From Candidatus Helarchaeota archaeon (GTDB taxonomy: Archaea > Asgardarchaeota > Lokiarchaeia > Helarchaeales > HEL-GB-A), in the NCBI GenBank assembly GCA_016840125.1, contig JAEOSY010000174.1:1-64000 (forward strand): a stretch of DNA of 64,000 bases, in the 5' to 3' direction. A program made the translations under genes and the position numbers. Positions 18,801 to 27,801 of this stretch are shown here, piece after piece. Below the pieces are notes generated by a model that searched no databases, was not told the DNA's origin, and saw nothing but the letters and a program-made list of their open reading frames with translations. Numbering within the stretch: position 1 is the stretch's first letter; every line of letters starts with the position of its first letter.

Positions 18801-20157
18801 TTGTAAATACCCCTCTACTTATATTTAATCTACTGTTAATTATCAAATCAATAATGACAGGATTCGCGGTATCAGTTAATGAAAAAGTTGCGGGACGGGA
18901 TAAATTAAAGGTAAATTTTGTGTGATTGCGACCATTAACCAGAGAATCCTGGGAAGTATAGTTATTTAAATAAGAATTTTCGAGCCACAAATATTCAACT
19001 TTAACCCAATCATTTGATGTCATACTCAGATTGTTCCAAAAAGTGCCATCGGCTAGATCGATGCCTGCGGGGTTGAGAACCGTTCGATTGAATTGATCAT
19101 TTCCACCATTATAGTTATTTATGTAGGCAGCCTGGGACTCTGGTATACCCCAAACTAAGTTATTATATGTGGTATAGGTTCGCTTGGTCCCCCAGTACTC
19201 ATCTGCAATGTTCCAAGGGCCCACATCCCAAACGGGAGCAGCCGCACTCCTTCCTTGATAGGTGAGATTCACCATAAAATCATAATTTAGATCATTTGGA
19301 CAATCGACTTTCCAGCTGGGTAACGCAACAAAAGTATCATTTTCAATTATTGTGTGTCCGTTCGAAGTTGTGCCCCCTACAAGCCCCTCACGTGTTGCAA
19401 AGACTACGTTGGTGTAGTATCGTGGTTGGGGGAGATGAACTGTGACGTTGAAGTATTCTTGAATTCCAAATAATATAGCCTCCGCTGCTAATTGTCTAAT
19501 TTCAGACCTAGCTAAGAGTGAACTTTCGGTCAGGTTGGAGAGATATCCTACCATAACCAAATTAGCGGGCATCGTGGTTTTTTGGGTAAGGTACGAATCT
19601 TGGGGCGTGATGCTTTTATTCTCAAAGTGTAGAGCATTTACTAATTGATTGACGATAGATCCTGCTAATTTTATTCCATCGGTTGAACTGGGATAATGAA
19701 AAGCCCCAATCCCACCTTCTTGAGGGTCCGATGAAAACGAGGACCGGATTGAAATGAAGATATCGGCGGGACCGCCAATGGGGCCTGGAACGCCATTATT
19801 AGCGATCTCCTTCCTCGTGTAGTTTGTCACATCAAAATCCCCAACTCGAGTTAAGAAAGCTATACCGCCATCTTCTACAATTAATTGGCGGAGTCGAGTT
19901 GCTATATCAAGTGTTAACTCTTTCTCAGTTACACCATTCGAAGTGGTCGCGCCAGGATCACTTCCGCCGCCGCTGGGATCGATACAAATAATATAATTCT
20001 CCAAACTAATTTTCTGGAATGTAATAGGATTTTTAAAAATAGACTGAGATTCTTTTGAATTGTCTGAATTTGGATGCAACAAGCATAGAACCATCAACGA
20101 TGATGCAAACATTAAGAAAAGTAAACAGAAAACGAGGAGCCTATTTAATTGCTTCAC
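15835..20157 (-). CDS. Giant surface protein: pseudo-Amidase_3, DPBB-like, Amidase_6, SH3-like and Ig-like repeats
   Basis: This 1440-residue type I surface protein has a signal peptide (residues 6-28). An Amidase_3-like domain spans about 55-236. The canonical metal site GHGG is SGGG (62-65), the SIHAN His is Arg138, and the Glu of VExGFLSN is Met202, so it is probably inactive. A DPBB-like segment follows. An Amidase_6-like domain (about 510-665) retains GGDCANYVSQ (Cys543) and WRHAVIVV (His625). Two SH3-like segments and five Ig-like repeats of about 90 residues precede a membrane helix (near 1300). A cytoplasmic helical tail of about 120 residues resembles TPR. Confidence 0.8.
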   Translation of the reverse strand: MKQLNRLLVFCLLFLMFASSLMVLCLLHPNSDNSKESQSIFKNPITFQKISLENYIICIDPSGGGSDPGATTSNGVTEKELTLDIATRLRQLIVEDGGIAFLTRVGDFDVTNYTRKEIANNGVPGPIGGPADIFISIRSSFSSDPQEGGIGAFHYPSSTDGIKLAGSIVNQLVNALHFENKSITPQDSYLTQKTTMPANLVMVGYLSNLTESSLLARSEIRQLAAEAILFGIQEYFNVTVHLPQPRYYTNVVFATREGLVGGTTSNGHTIIENDTFVALPSWKVDCPNDLNYDFMVNLTYQGRSAAAPVWDVGPWNIADEYWGTKRTYTTYNNLVWGIPESQAAYINNYNGGNDQFNRTVLNPAGIDLADGTFWNNLSMTSNDWVKVEYLWLENSYLNNYTSQDSLVNGRNHTKFTFNLSRPATFSLTDTANPVIIDLIINSRLNISRGVFTTNTSLIQKVELWPYNNTATIIKFYLLPQYLAIDGFYNASIVGNQVLLDVYQPYNVFSYRYDRTAVVNYADEYWLDYNTDDYNDYSGGGGDCANYVSQCLIAGGLNLWQGRYGGGENVDSKGTMPFCDYLHQHLTTFQNVTHVTIDTSGSPPDWLEPGDVIIYGDPPGGDEWRHAVIVVEGTGDNAKINGHSSSRYHTNWDYAFGLGAYFEWANFYHIPDEIQTEFFTFEVNTSVLNVRHGPSTSYNDLGDLHIGERYVGFETEGSWIHFWYDHRNLWAYGGSDYAFNITGQAFFKVVSDIKVSVMTAASTSAGFLDYVYSGQKFCMLDRVFNESQEWIQFKYKGTNGWIPANKITLFDYIPPQYENLTQTPSPAEVGENITLSVDVTDTMGISQVLIEYESHTYPMEWIGGNTYQWSNWIPQSLMAYYRIQISDYSDNWNSTSYLPLNLQDTIPPNYDNLLESADPLQLGTSETIQIEVVDSGVGMDQVLLEYAGQNHTMTTGGGGIFSWSAWTPNSTGLKNYNIYMNDTAGNWNQTSDSINVISSSGPNWSNLIEMSDPLELGQNFSVYINVTDLQTSVSSVLFEVENQNYTMANINADTYHFSGWIPNSTDSFFYAIYMSDTESNWTSLSEVVLVQDTTPPHYSVLSATPSPLELGDFVAVQLHITDAPGTGIQEVTIYCNGANFSMSTIDGSNYSYAWQPTILGLQAYRIFIQDNSHNWNITYLFNLTVQDTRPPSLLQIKQFPSVISWGETVVLQVETSDSGGTGVAQVLLEYDGTNHTMIHTTGNYYIWDSWEVHQTSDITYRILMQDQNGNWKVTSYFSLVHGDPGFDWWWVLIAAIVGAGATAAAFLYRNRRKMQQDAATQRLKKGKAFLVNPLEKLQTVKADWRGFLRKYLGPDSKTVQLPLRSTLSPETIAVVKEEQNKAILEATKAIEAADIKAAIGYLEKAAKFAHDLGDTEQAQLVLTKIKEMKMILDILERRTRA

Positions 20158-20222
20158 AAAACAACCTCCGATACTAATTTTTTTGACTTTTAATGAAATT
20201 AAATCTTTTGAATTCTGAACCT

Positions 20223-22136
20223 TTAAACAGAGAATTCAAGCAAATCCAATTCTTTTAATTTCTTTTTAGTGGGGATTCCGTTCTGATTCCATCCACGTTC
20301 CTCGTAATAATCGTCCAATAAGTGTTCAATATCTGCTTCAGACAGTTCGTGCTTTTGATGATAGTCCATCAATTTCTTAGGACCATCAGGAGTTTCTCGT
20401 GGGGTGTACCAAACACGAGAACAGTGATCCCGGTTGGTAAAACCTTCTCGAATATTTAAAAGTTTGTACAACGTGAAAACGCGCTCTCCATAAAGTTTTA
20501 ATTCCTGCGGCGTACGATTGATACCAGTCAATGCAGAATATAACTCGCTCAGGCGTTCGATATGAATAAAATCGGTCCCGAGAAGAGTGTAAACAATACA
20601 CGTGCCCATACAATTTTGAACAGCCATTGAATCCTCAGCATGTTTGGCATACCGTCCAGCATTGAAGTTCCTGTAGTAGGGGGTAGGAGTGAATACCCGG
20701 GAAAACTCGTCAGGTGACAGTCCGAAGTGGCTCGCATCATCTTGTAAGGTTTTAACTCCCATTTTTGGGATAGTATAAATAGACTGAGTCCCTCCATGGT
20801 GTGGTCGTGGATTTGTGATATATGTGAAGCGTTGAGGATCGATGGTAGTGGTACGGCCATCTTGGATGGCATCAGCACCTTTAAATAATCCAGTCCCCTC
20901 AAAAAACGCATCGGGATCAAGTTCTAGTTTTTCAGCCAGCGGATACCAGCCTTCTGCAAGAGTTTTGCCTATCTCTTTTTTCGAAATAATTTGATCTAAT
21001 AATTGAAGATAGGTTGAAAATTCCCGTGGAAAGGATTCAGGTTCCTTCCGGGAAATCCAATTTAATAATCCTCCAACAGTGAAATAGCAGATGCCTGCCC
21101 GGTTGCAAATATCTAATAATTTAATAGCCTCAGCTGCGTCCTCCAAACCGAGGCGGAGGATAATACGAGCGGGGAGATAATGGTGTCCTGTAAAAGTGGC
21201 AATACCCTGAAGTGGTCCCTCTGGAATATGATAATCAGTTCTGCAAGAAATCATGCAACCATTACAGGCAAGATTTTGCTTGAATTTGTGCTTTCTCCAA
21301 GTTTTTAGCCCAAATCTTTTTTTCCATTTTCGATAGGGGAGATGTCCCTCGTATATTAAAGGAGCCTGCATGTCCCATCCTGAAGTGATGCCCATGTCCT
21401 GAAATTGTTTGGTTAGGGGAGACCCGGCAACTTTTTTACGGAATTGTCGGGTTAGTTTTAAGAATTTAGAAGGGTTGGCCACGCTTACTCCCTTCGTTCC
21501 ATATGTGACGATGGCTTTAAGGTTTTTCGAGCCCATTACCGCTCCAAATCCGAACTTTCCTAAGTGTCCACTGTTGTCGATGAGTGCTAATGCATACCGA
21601 ATTAAATTTTCACCCCCCCGTCCAATTGTCACTACGCCCGAAAGTGGGTTTTGCTGAAGAAAATGATTCGTGGTTTCATAAATGTCCTTCTGCCCCCAAA
21701 GTTTATCCGCAGATTTCAGTTCGATTTCCTCGTCATCGATATGAATGTAGGTGGGTTTTTTGGCCTTACCTGTAATGACAAGATGATCAAAACCCGCATT
21801 CTTCAGCATCGAACCAAACCGTCTACTCCCACCCACCGCGTTGTCTATGAAATGAAGTCCATCGGACGTTGCCACGATAGGAGATTTGGTGGTTCCGATA
21901 ACTTTACCTGATCCAGGAATTAAAGTTCCTACAAGAGGTCCAGTACCGAGTATTAATGTATTCTCAGGTGCGAATGGATCTGTATTGGGTTGTTGGAAAT
22001 CCCAGAAGAGGCGATTGTTGATTCCGTATCCCCCTAAGAATTTTTTAATATATTCTTCTGGTAATGGAGTTGTTTTTATTTCTTTGGATTCCAAGTCTAT
22101 ATGTAAAATCTTTCCAGCGTAACCAAATAATTTCAT
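20223..22136 (-). CDS. Tungsten-containing aldehyde ferredoxin oxidoreductase family
   Basis: This 637-residue AOR-family enzyme oxidises aldehydes to acids with ferredoxin. The start is ATG 22136, which overlaps the ferredoxin stop as ATGA; GGGGGAG precedes it. The N-terminal GKILHIDLESKEI and KFLGGYGINNRL match the family. CNGCMISC (C-x2-C-x3-C) plus a late NCMGTC supply the [4Fe-4S] cluster. A longer TTG-type start would overlap the ferredoxin and is unlikely. It lies in an operon with DUF364 and ferredoxin genes. The aldehyde substrate is unknown. Confidence 0.92.
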   Translation of the reverse strand: MKLFGYAGKILHIDLESKEIKTTPLPEEYIKKFLGGYGINNRLFWDFQQPNTDPFAPENTLILGTGPLVGTLIPGSGKVIGTTKSPIVATSDGLHFIDNAVGGSRRFGSMLKNAGFDHLVITGKAKKPTYIHIDDEEIELKSADKLWGQKDIYETTNHFLQQNPLSGVVTIGRGGENLIRYALALIDNSGHLGKFGFGAVMGSKNLKAIVTYGTKGVSVANPSKFLKLTRQFRKKVAGSPLTKQFQDMGITSGWDMQAPLIYEGHLPYRKWKKRFGLKTWRKHKFKQNLACNGCMISCRTDYHIPEGPLQGIATFTGHHYLPARIILRLGLEDAAEAIKLLDICNRAGICYFTVGGLLNWISRKEPESFPREFSTYLQLLDQIISKKEIGKTLAEGWYPLAEKLELDPDAFFEGTGLFKGADAIQDGRTTTIDPQRFTYITNPRPHHGGTQSIYTIPKMGVKTLQDDASHFGLSPDEFSRVFTPTPYYRNFNAGRYAKHAEDSMAVQNCMGTCIVYTLLGTDFIHIERLSELYSALTGINRTPQELKLYGERVFTLYKLLNIREGFTNRDHCSRVWYTPRETPDGPKKLMDYHQKHELSEADIEHLLDDYYEERGWNQNGIPTKKKLKELDLLEFSV

Positions 22137-22393
22137 AAACTCCCCCCAATATGTTCTAAAGCGCCATAAGCACACTCTTGAGAGCATAACCAGCATGAAG
22201 ATTTACAGCCTTCAAGAAATTCGATCTTTGTGGGAATCCAAGTATTCTCTTTTAATCGCCCAGGAATTATTCGGATATGGGCTTTTGATACATTAAATGA
22301 TTTAACATGGGTGAATGAGCAAATTAATGCGCAACTTAAACATTGTGCGCAATTATCTGGGTAAGTTTTTATGTTTGTCTTGGTAATTTCCAA
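22133..22393 (-). CDS. Two-cluster ferredoxin, AOR partner
   Basis: This 86-residue protein has CAQCLSCALIC and CKSSCWLCSQEC cysteine motifs, enough for two [4Fe-4S] clusters. The stop overlaps the AOR start, and the DUF364 gene lies 20 bp upstream. It is probably the electron carrier or subunit for the AOR. The last cluster Cys spacing is slightly atypical. Confidence 0.85.
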   Translation of the reverse strand: MEITKTNIKTYPDNCAQCLSCALICSFTHVKSFNVSKAHIRIIPGRLKENTWIPTKIEFLEGCKSSCWLCSQECAYGALEHIGGSL

Positions 22394-22413
22394 ATTAATA
22401 ACGCCTCCATTAT

Positions 22414-23205
22414 TTATTTTTGGACGATGTTATATTTCTTGCAGTACTGCTTGAAATGGGGAGTTCCTCTTCCCTCTCTGATTACGTTTAAAACGTTTCG
22501 TGGTTCTAAAATTTGCATTCCGCTTATTATGGTGGCACCTCGGTCGAAGAGTGGTTCAGGAAGAAATCCGGCGGTGGGCCCCACAACGGCGATTGCTCTT
22601 GCATTTTCACTCCCACGTATTATGGTTTCTAGGGAGTCATTTGCTAGTGCGGATCCTGTGATAATGACGACATCCCCTTTTTGTAAGTGTTCTCGTGTAG
22701 TCTCTATATTCCTAAGATAGGGGAGATCTGAGTTTTTTAATCGGGCATCAATGACAATGAGATTTTCTGAGATTTGCTGAATCTTTTGAACTAGAGGTCT
22801 TATATAACCAATAATTACAACATAATCCGTTTTTCCTATTTTCATATGGTCAATTGGATTAGTCCCAAATAAAAAATGATAATTTTCCTGTTTTTCCTTA
22901 AGAATATGTTGAGATATAGCATTCAATGTAGATATTCCGATAATTTTTTTCAAATTTACTTCTTTACTCATTGCATAGTGAAGTATTTCAGTTATTTCAA
23001 GCTTATCAGGGGGTTTAACCATCTTAACTTGTTCACATGAACTGAGAGGATTCGGCATTGAAGCAGAATGGCAGAGCCCACAGGAACCGTTCTCGAGAAG
23101 GGTTCCAGTAAAATGGGATCCTTTCACAATTGTTTTTATCTGCAAGGAATCGCTCTCAACAGCCTCTAAAACCAGTGCAATTAAGTCCTCAATAAGGGTA
23201 CCCAC
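22414..23205 (-). CDS. DUF364 putative heavy-metal chelation protein
   Basis: This 263-residue protein resembles the DUF364/DUF4213 family (putative metal chelation, Rossmann-like). The N-terminal GSHFTGTLLENGSCGLCHSA and the C-terminal GDVVIITGSALANDSLETI and VVGPTAGFLPEPLFDRGATIISG are typical. It is first in the operon with a ferredoxin and a tungsten AOR, which suggests a role in cofactor metal delivery. That role is inference from context. Confidence 0.75.
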   Translation of the reverse strand: MGTLIEDLIALVLEAVESDSLQIKTIVKGSHFTGTLLENGSCGLCHSASMPNPLSSCEQVKMVKPPDKLEITEILHYAMSKEVNLKKIIGISTLNAISQHILKEKQENYHFLFGTNPIDHMKIGKTDYVVIIGYIRPLVQKIQQISENLIVIDARLKNSDLPYLRNIETTREHLQKGDVVIITGSALANDSLETIIRGSENARAIAVVGPTAGFLPEPLFDRGATIISGMQILEPRNVLNVIREGRGTPHFKQYCKKYNIVQK

Positions 23206-23298
23206 TTATAAAACTCCATTAATCTTAAGATTGAGATCAACTTGATTATTAATAAACGAATTTTAGACTTTTATAAAGATCATTTTCGTGAGGATAAT

Positions 23299-24372
23299 AT
23301 GGTTCCAGAGAAAGTTCAGAACGTTGCAGTACAATTAACAAAGGAAAAACTATCAATAGGGGAACAAACTATCTTTTTCAAGAGTGCTACACGGATGATT
23401 GAGTTATCAGATGAATCAGTGGATTTAATTGTCACAAGTCCTCCTTATAATCGCGGAAAAAAATATGCCGATGATTATGATGATAAACTCCCTGAAAAGG
23501 AATATCAAAAGTTGCTTAGTGATGTATTTTCGGAATGTTTCCGGGTTTTAAAGAATAATAGTTTATTTTTTCTGAATATTGGTGATGCTGCGAATGACCA
23601 AGGAAAAAGTGAAAAAGTTGCAAAAATTGCGGTTGATTCAGGATTTCATCGAATACAAACAATCATTTGGGTCAAAAGTTTATTAGGTAAAGGACATTAT
23701 ACACCCTCTGGGGGAAACCGTAGGCTTAATAATCTCTGGGAATTTATTTTCATGTTTGCAAAGGGACGAAATTACCAGATAGACCCGAAAGCAATAGGGA
23801 TTCCTTATGCAGATAAGTCAAATATTGGACGATACTCGGATGTTGATCTACGAGATCCAGGGAATGTCTGGCTTATCAATTATTCATTGACAACAGGAAA
23901 GACAATTAAGAAAGGTCATGAAGCACCTTTTCCAATAGAACTTCCTTATCGGTGCATAAAGTTAGCTAAAGAAGTGAAAACAGTTCTGGATCCGTTTGGT
24001 GGAACTGGAAGCACCTTGGCAGCAGCTCATTACCTAAAAGTCAAAGGATTTGCTTACGAAAAATATCCAAAGGTCGAGGTCATCAAAAAGAGGATCTTAA
24101 ATTCGGAGTTTAGTCCTCAGAAGCAGATTTTAATACCGGATATGGAGAAAGCAATCCAATTCTTTAATGAATTGTTAAATAAAGTCACTGAAATCTACCC
24201 TTCTATTGATTTGTATAAATTTGATAAAGCAAAATTTTCCACAAAGAAATTAGAGAGGATTTTGAGTGTCCTAGATGACTTTCAGTTAAATGCTGATGTT
24301 CTAACGAAGTTAGCGAACATATTAAAACGAGAAAAAACGAAATCCGGGAATTTAGAGAAATTCTTAAAGTAG
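23299..24372 (+). CDS. N4-cytosine or N6-adenine DNA methyltransferase, beta-type order
   Basis: This 357-residue enzyme transfers a methyl group to DNA bases. Motif IV SPPYNRG precedes motif I DPFGGTGSTLAAA, the beta-class order. SPPY is usual for N4-cytosine or N6-adenine enzymes. ATG 23299, with GTGAGG about five bases upstream, is preferred; an in-frame TTG at 23242 would add 19 residues. The stop overlaps that of the GH63 gene by 9 bp (convergent). No adjacent standard restriction gene is seen. The nuclease-like proteins at 25.7-27.7 kb are candidate partners. Confidence 0.88.
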   Translation: MVPEKVQNVAVQLTKEKLSIGEQTIFFKSATRMIELSDESVDLIVTSPPYNRGKKYADDYDDKLPEKEYQKLLSDVFSECFRVLKNNSLFFLNIGDAANDQGKSEKVAKIAVDSGFHRIQTIIWVKSLLGKGHYTPSGGNRRLNNLWEFIFMFAKGRNYQIDPKAIGIPYADKSNIGRYSDVDLRDPGNVWLINYSLTTGKTIKKGHEAPFPIELPYRCIKLAKEVKTVLDPFGGTGSTLAAAHYLKVKGFAYEKYPKVEVIKKRILNSEFSPQKQILIPDMEKAIQFFNELLNKVTEIYPSIDLYKFDKAKFSTKKLERILSVLDDFQLNADVLTKLANILKREKTKSGNLEKFLK

Positions 24373-25605
24373 ATCTACAATTAAAGTCGACCATCCAAAG
24401 TTCTTTGCGCCATACGCCTGTGCGGTAAAAGGATTGTATTGTTCTCGAAATCCAGAAATTTTGATCATTTCAACCATCTTTTGAATAATTTCGGAGGCAT
24501 AGGCATCAAATCCATGGTGTTGTAATCCTTTTACGATGTACCAATTACAATTGAGCCAAGTCGGACCGCGCCAGAGAACCATAGAAGATCCTTTAGCTTT
24601 AAATTTCGATGATGATTTAGCAACACTTGGGATGGGATAGGGTAACCAGAATTCATTCTCGTTCAGAAGATGTTCCTTTACGAGCGCATCTAATTTCTTA
24701 CGCGTAATATCTAAACAGATTGGAAATAAGCCTGAAATTGTTATTTCTGGTAAGATTGTATCTTCAATCGAATGTATAGAATAGAAAAAATCAGTTTTAT
24801 CATCCCAGCATTTCTTTTCCAATGCCATTATTGCAGCTTTTGCACGAGCACGATAAATATCCCCATCTTCCCTTTGATCAAGTGAGTCACAGAGATTCGC
24901 TAAGGAGAACAAATTCAAAATGTAAATCACATTGAAAGCGACATCTTTCACTAAAAATAAATCCAATTCCTTAATCTTTTCAATGTCCCAATCGACCTTA
25001 TTGTATTTCTTAATGATTTTGCTTAACCATAAACCTGCTCGGAGTGTGAAGAGTCGTTTTATGTGGTGAATGTGATCCCAAATTGGTAAGAGATCCATTC
25101 CAGTTTCCCAAGGATGTACAACAGAGACCAGACCATCTCCAGAGATCCGTTCATTACGTTCGAGATGGATCCAATCAAAGTAATTTTGAAGAGGTTTAAT
25201 CATTTGCTCAAGGAAATTTTGGTCCTGAGTTGCATTAAAAACAACTTCTACTGCTTGAGCAATCACGGGAGCTTGAGTTATACGGCTTCGATTTTTTTCA
25301 GGCCATATGCGTCCATATAACCAGTCGGCCAATCGTGGGATAAGTCCAGATGCAGATTTCCAGTAATTCATATGCGGTACTGAACCATTACTGAACTGCT
25401 TTTTTATCAGAGTTATTAATTCCTTCTTAGCATTTTGAGGATTAAAATGTGACCAAACTATAGCGTGAAAGCAACTGTCCCATAACCATTGATGTTGATA
25501 AGTACCCACTGATGGACAAGTGTAAAAAAAATCGTCACCATAAACCAAATTTCCTGTTAGTAAGTCCTTAGCTAGTCGTCTTATTTCAGTATTATTTATC
25601 ATCAC
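24364..25605 (-). CDS. GH63-like glycoside hydrolase
   Basis: This 413-residue protein has the (alpha/alpha)6 barrel features of GH63-type glycosidases such as mannosylglycerate hydrolases. HQWLWDSCFHAIVWSHF contains the likely acid Asp. FREQYNPFTAQAYGAKNFGWS contains the likely catalytic Glu. No signal peptide is seen, so it is cytoplasmic. A diverged truncated copy lies at 28056. Its substrate may be a compatible solute or glycan, but this is not proven. Confidence 0.8.
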   Translation of the reverse strand: MMINNTEIRRLAKDLLTGNLVYGDDFFYTCPSVGTYQHQWLWDSCFHAIVWSHFNPQNAKKELITLIKKQFSNGSVPHMNYWKSASGLIPRLADWLYGRIWPEKNRSRITQAPVIAQAVEVVFNATQDQNFLEQMIKPLQNYFDWIHLERNERISGDGLVSVVHPWETGMDLLPIWDHIHHIKRLFTLRAGLWLSKIIKKYNKVDWDIEKIKELDLFLVKDVAFNVIYILNLFSLANLCDSLDQREDGDIYRARAKAAIMALEKKCWDDKTDFFYSIHSIEDTILPEITISGLFPICLDITRKKLDALVKEHLLNENEFWLPYPIPSVAKSSSKFKAKGSSMVLWRGPTWLNCNWYIVKGLQHHGFDAYASEIIQKMVEMIKISGFREQYNPFTAQAYGAKNFGWSTLIVDLL

Positions 25606-25683
25606 ATTATTATTTGGAGATAATTAACTAATTTTTCTTTCCTTTGTTTATTAGAAAATCAATTGTTATTTTAGTCTTAATTT

Positions 25684-26349
25684 TCACAATATTTCCAAAA
25701 TTAAATCTTTAATTGTTCCATTCAGGAATTCCTTCATATATAATTCATGGTAGCTCTGAGGTACAAGCTTTTTAGCTTTTTTAACTGAGAAATACCATCT
25801 TTTCAATCGTGAGGGCGATAAATTTTTTAGATAACTTTTCCAGTATATCTTAAACATTTCTTGATTCATTATAAATACTTCATAGGGTACCTCATTGTTC
25901 CCCAATGGAATTCGTAATTTTTGTTCCAATATTTTATTACATATTGTCTTGTCTTCACCTTTAATTACATCTATATTATAAGTTGTTGGTAGTGGCTCCG
26001 AAACGACTAATAATAACCCAGGTCCATCTAAAAGAATCTTAATTTGCGTATCTAAAATTAAACTTCCTGCTTTTTTTGCATAATACTCTCCGCCTATAGC
26101 TCCACATCTAAACAATTCTAACTTGAGTTCTCCTAAGTAATAATGATTATTCCAAAAGAATAAAAAATCTCCTACAGCAAGTCCCAATGTTACTCCCTTT
26201 ATTTTTAAGGGTTCTACACATTTTCCTGGAGAGCAATCCCATACTCTCATCCCACTCTCATCTTTGAGTAAATTAATAACTATAGATCTTAAATCTTCCT
26301 CTAAGAGTAAATATGGTTGATTTATCAAATTTGCTTTGTCTTTAGACAT
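25684..26349 (-). CDS. PD-(D/E)XK-like protein, short paralog
   Basis: This 221-residue protein is paralogous to the C-terminal half of its upstream neighbour. A conserved GDFLFFWNNHYYLGELK gives Asp61, Glu74 and Lys76 in a D-x12-E-x-K arrangement, resembling a PD-(D/E)XK nuclease centre. The shared tail contains RIPLGNN, FIMNQEMFKIYW and SY. It lies 13 bp from the larger paralog, and a methyltransferase is nearby. I do not recognise a described family; nuclease activity is inference. Confidence 0.55.
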   Translation of the reverse strand: MSKDKANLINQPYLLLEEDLRSIVINLLKDESGMRVWDCSPGKCVEPLKIKGVTLGLAVGDFLFFWNNHYYLGELKLELFRCGAIGGEYYAKKAGSLILDTQIKILLDGPGLLLVVSEPLPTTYNIDVIKGEDKTICNKILEQKLRIPLGNNEVPYEVFIMNQEMFKIYWKSYLKNLSPSRLKRWYFSVKKAKKLVPQSYHELYMKEFLNGTIKDLILEIL

Positions 26350-26362
26350 TTTATATCATTTA

Positions 26363-27721
26363 TCAAAAGATTTCTTTGTTAATAAGTGAATTTAAAATTA
26401 AGTTCGCAATTTTTCCACCTAATATCTCTTTTTTTGATAGTTGGAAATAGCTTTCCTTGACTAACTTCCTTGCTTCTTTAAATGAAAAAACTTTATAGGT
26501 CTTGTCTCCCAGAGAATGACTTGGTTTCTTTTTTAAATATTCACTCCAATATTTAGAAAATATTCTTTGATTCATTATGAATATCTCATAGAGTATCTTA
26601 TTATTTCCTAAGGGAATTCGCCATCCACGCTCTAAGCGTTCTTCACATTCTTTTAAATTATCTCCACTCAATCCAGATTCACCTAGACTCGTAGGTGTTG
26701 GTTCCACAACAATTAATAATACCCCCTCGCCTTCCAAGAGCATTTTACTCTGATCATCATAAATCATAAGTCCGCCCCTATTTGCAAAATATCTATTCCT
26801 TTTTTTAAAAAAACTACATTTCTTAAATTTATGAAATTTGATTTCACAAATATAAAATCTATTATTTGAAGAAAATAGAAAATCTCCAGTGAGAATTCTC
26901 AAAGGTATATGTTCTATAAATATTTGTTCTCTACATAAGTGTCTCTCAGAACTGCAATCCCACAACCTAACTCCAAAATTATAGAGCGCGTTCATAACGG
27001 CAGACCTTACTTCTTCTTCCGATGTAAAGTAAATAGATTTCATTTTATATGGGAAAACATCCTTCATTTTAAATCGAGTTGATCCACAGTCAGGACATGA
27101 GATTTCTTTTCTGCGGAATTCTTTTGCAGTCTTTAGATCTTCTGTCTCAGTAGTCCAGCCACAATCTTTACACTGCACATTTGCCTTTATTACAGTCAGT
27201 GTGTGTTCAGTTTTTTCGTTTTTAGGCGTTTGAAAAATCCCCTTTGCTTTATTTTTCTCAGTTAAATATGGGATTATAATTGAATCCTGAGAATCCCTTT
27301 TATACCCCTCACTTTTGGGATACACCCCTGAGACGCTCCACGTCTTGAATCCTTTATTTAACGATTTATTTGCAAAAGGATCGTCCAATTCTAGCTCTTG
27401 CGGTCGAATTGCTTCAGTTCGGGCATTCGCAACCTCATGAGCTTTTTGTAGGCGGTCTTTCCACGATTCCCATTTGTGCCAATTATCAAACTCGCCGCGA
27501 AGTTTATCATTCGGGGCTTTTTTTCTCTCCTCCTTCCGTTCACTCTCTTGCTGTTTTTTAAGATCGGCTAACTCAGTTAGACATTTTGGTAGACGCTCCT
27601 CCTTCTCTTGTTCCGTGAGGCTCGTCCTTTCAATGGCTGTCGTGCAGAGATCCAAATCATCATCAGATAGCCAAGGGTACTTCCACTTCGCTTCTGCTAT
27701 CTTCTTCTTCCATTCGCTCAT
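26363..27721 (-). CDS. PD-(D/E)XK-like protein, long paralog with zinc ribbon
   Basis: This 452-residue protein has a charged helical N-terminus (about 1-110). A zinc ribbon follows with Cys184, Cys187, Cys209 and Cys212. The domain shared with the short paralog runs from about 230 to the end. The putative catalytic residues are Asp280, Glu293 and Lys295, with the same spacing as the paralog. The tail repeats RIPLGNN and FIMNQRIFSKYW. The two genes form an operon. Function is predicted, not known. Confidence 0.55.
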   Translation of the reverse strand: MSEWKKKIAEAKWKYPWLSDDDLDLCTTAIERTSLTEQEKEERLPKCLTELADLKKQQESERKEERKKAPNDKLRGEFDNWHKWESWKDRLQKAHEVANARTEAIRPQELELDDPFANKSLNKGFKTWSVSGVYPKSEGYKRDSQDSIIIPYLTEKNKAKGIFQTPKNEKTEHTLTVIKANVQCKDCGWTTETEDLKTAKEFRRKEISCPDCGSTRFKMKDVFPYKMKSIYFTSEEEVRSAVMNALYNFGVRLWDCSSERHLCREQIFIEHIPLRILTGDFLFSSNNRFYICEIKFHKFKKCSFFKKRNRYFANRGGLMIYDDQSKMLLEGEGVLLIVVEPTPTSLGESGLSGDNLKECEERLERGWRIPLGNNKILYEIFIMNQRIFSKYWSEYLKKKPSHSLGDKTYKVFSFKEARKLVKESYFQLSKKEILGGKIANLILNSLINKEIF

Positions 27722-27801
27722 TTAAACCAACTCACTAATTCTCTTCCGTGCTAGAGAGACTATCCCATACCAAACCCTCTCTCTCAACGACCATAAAATA
27801 A

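Noticed and set aside
22137..22196. Longer N-terminus of the AOR
   Set aside because: It overlaps the ferredoxin gene, while the family N-terminus begins at ATG 22136 with a good ribosome site.
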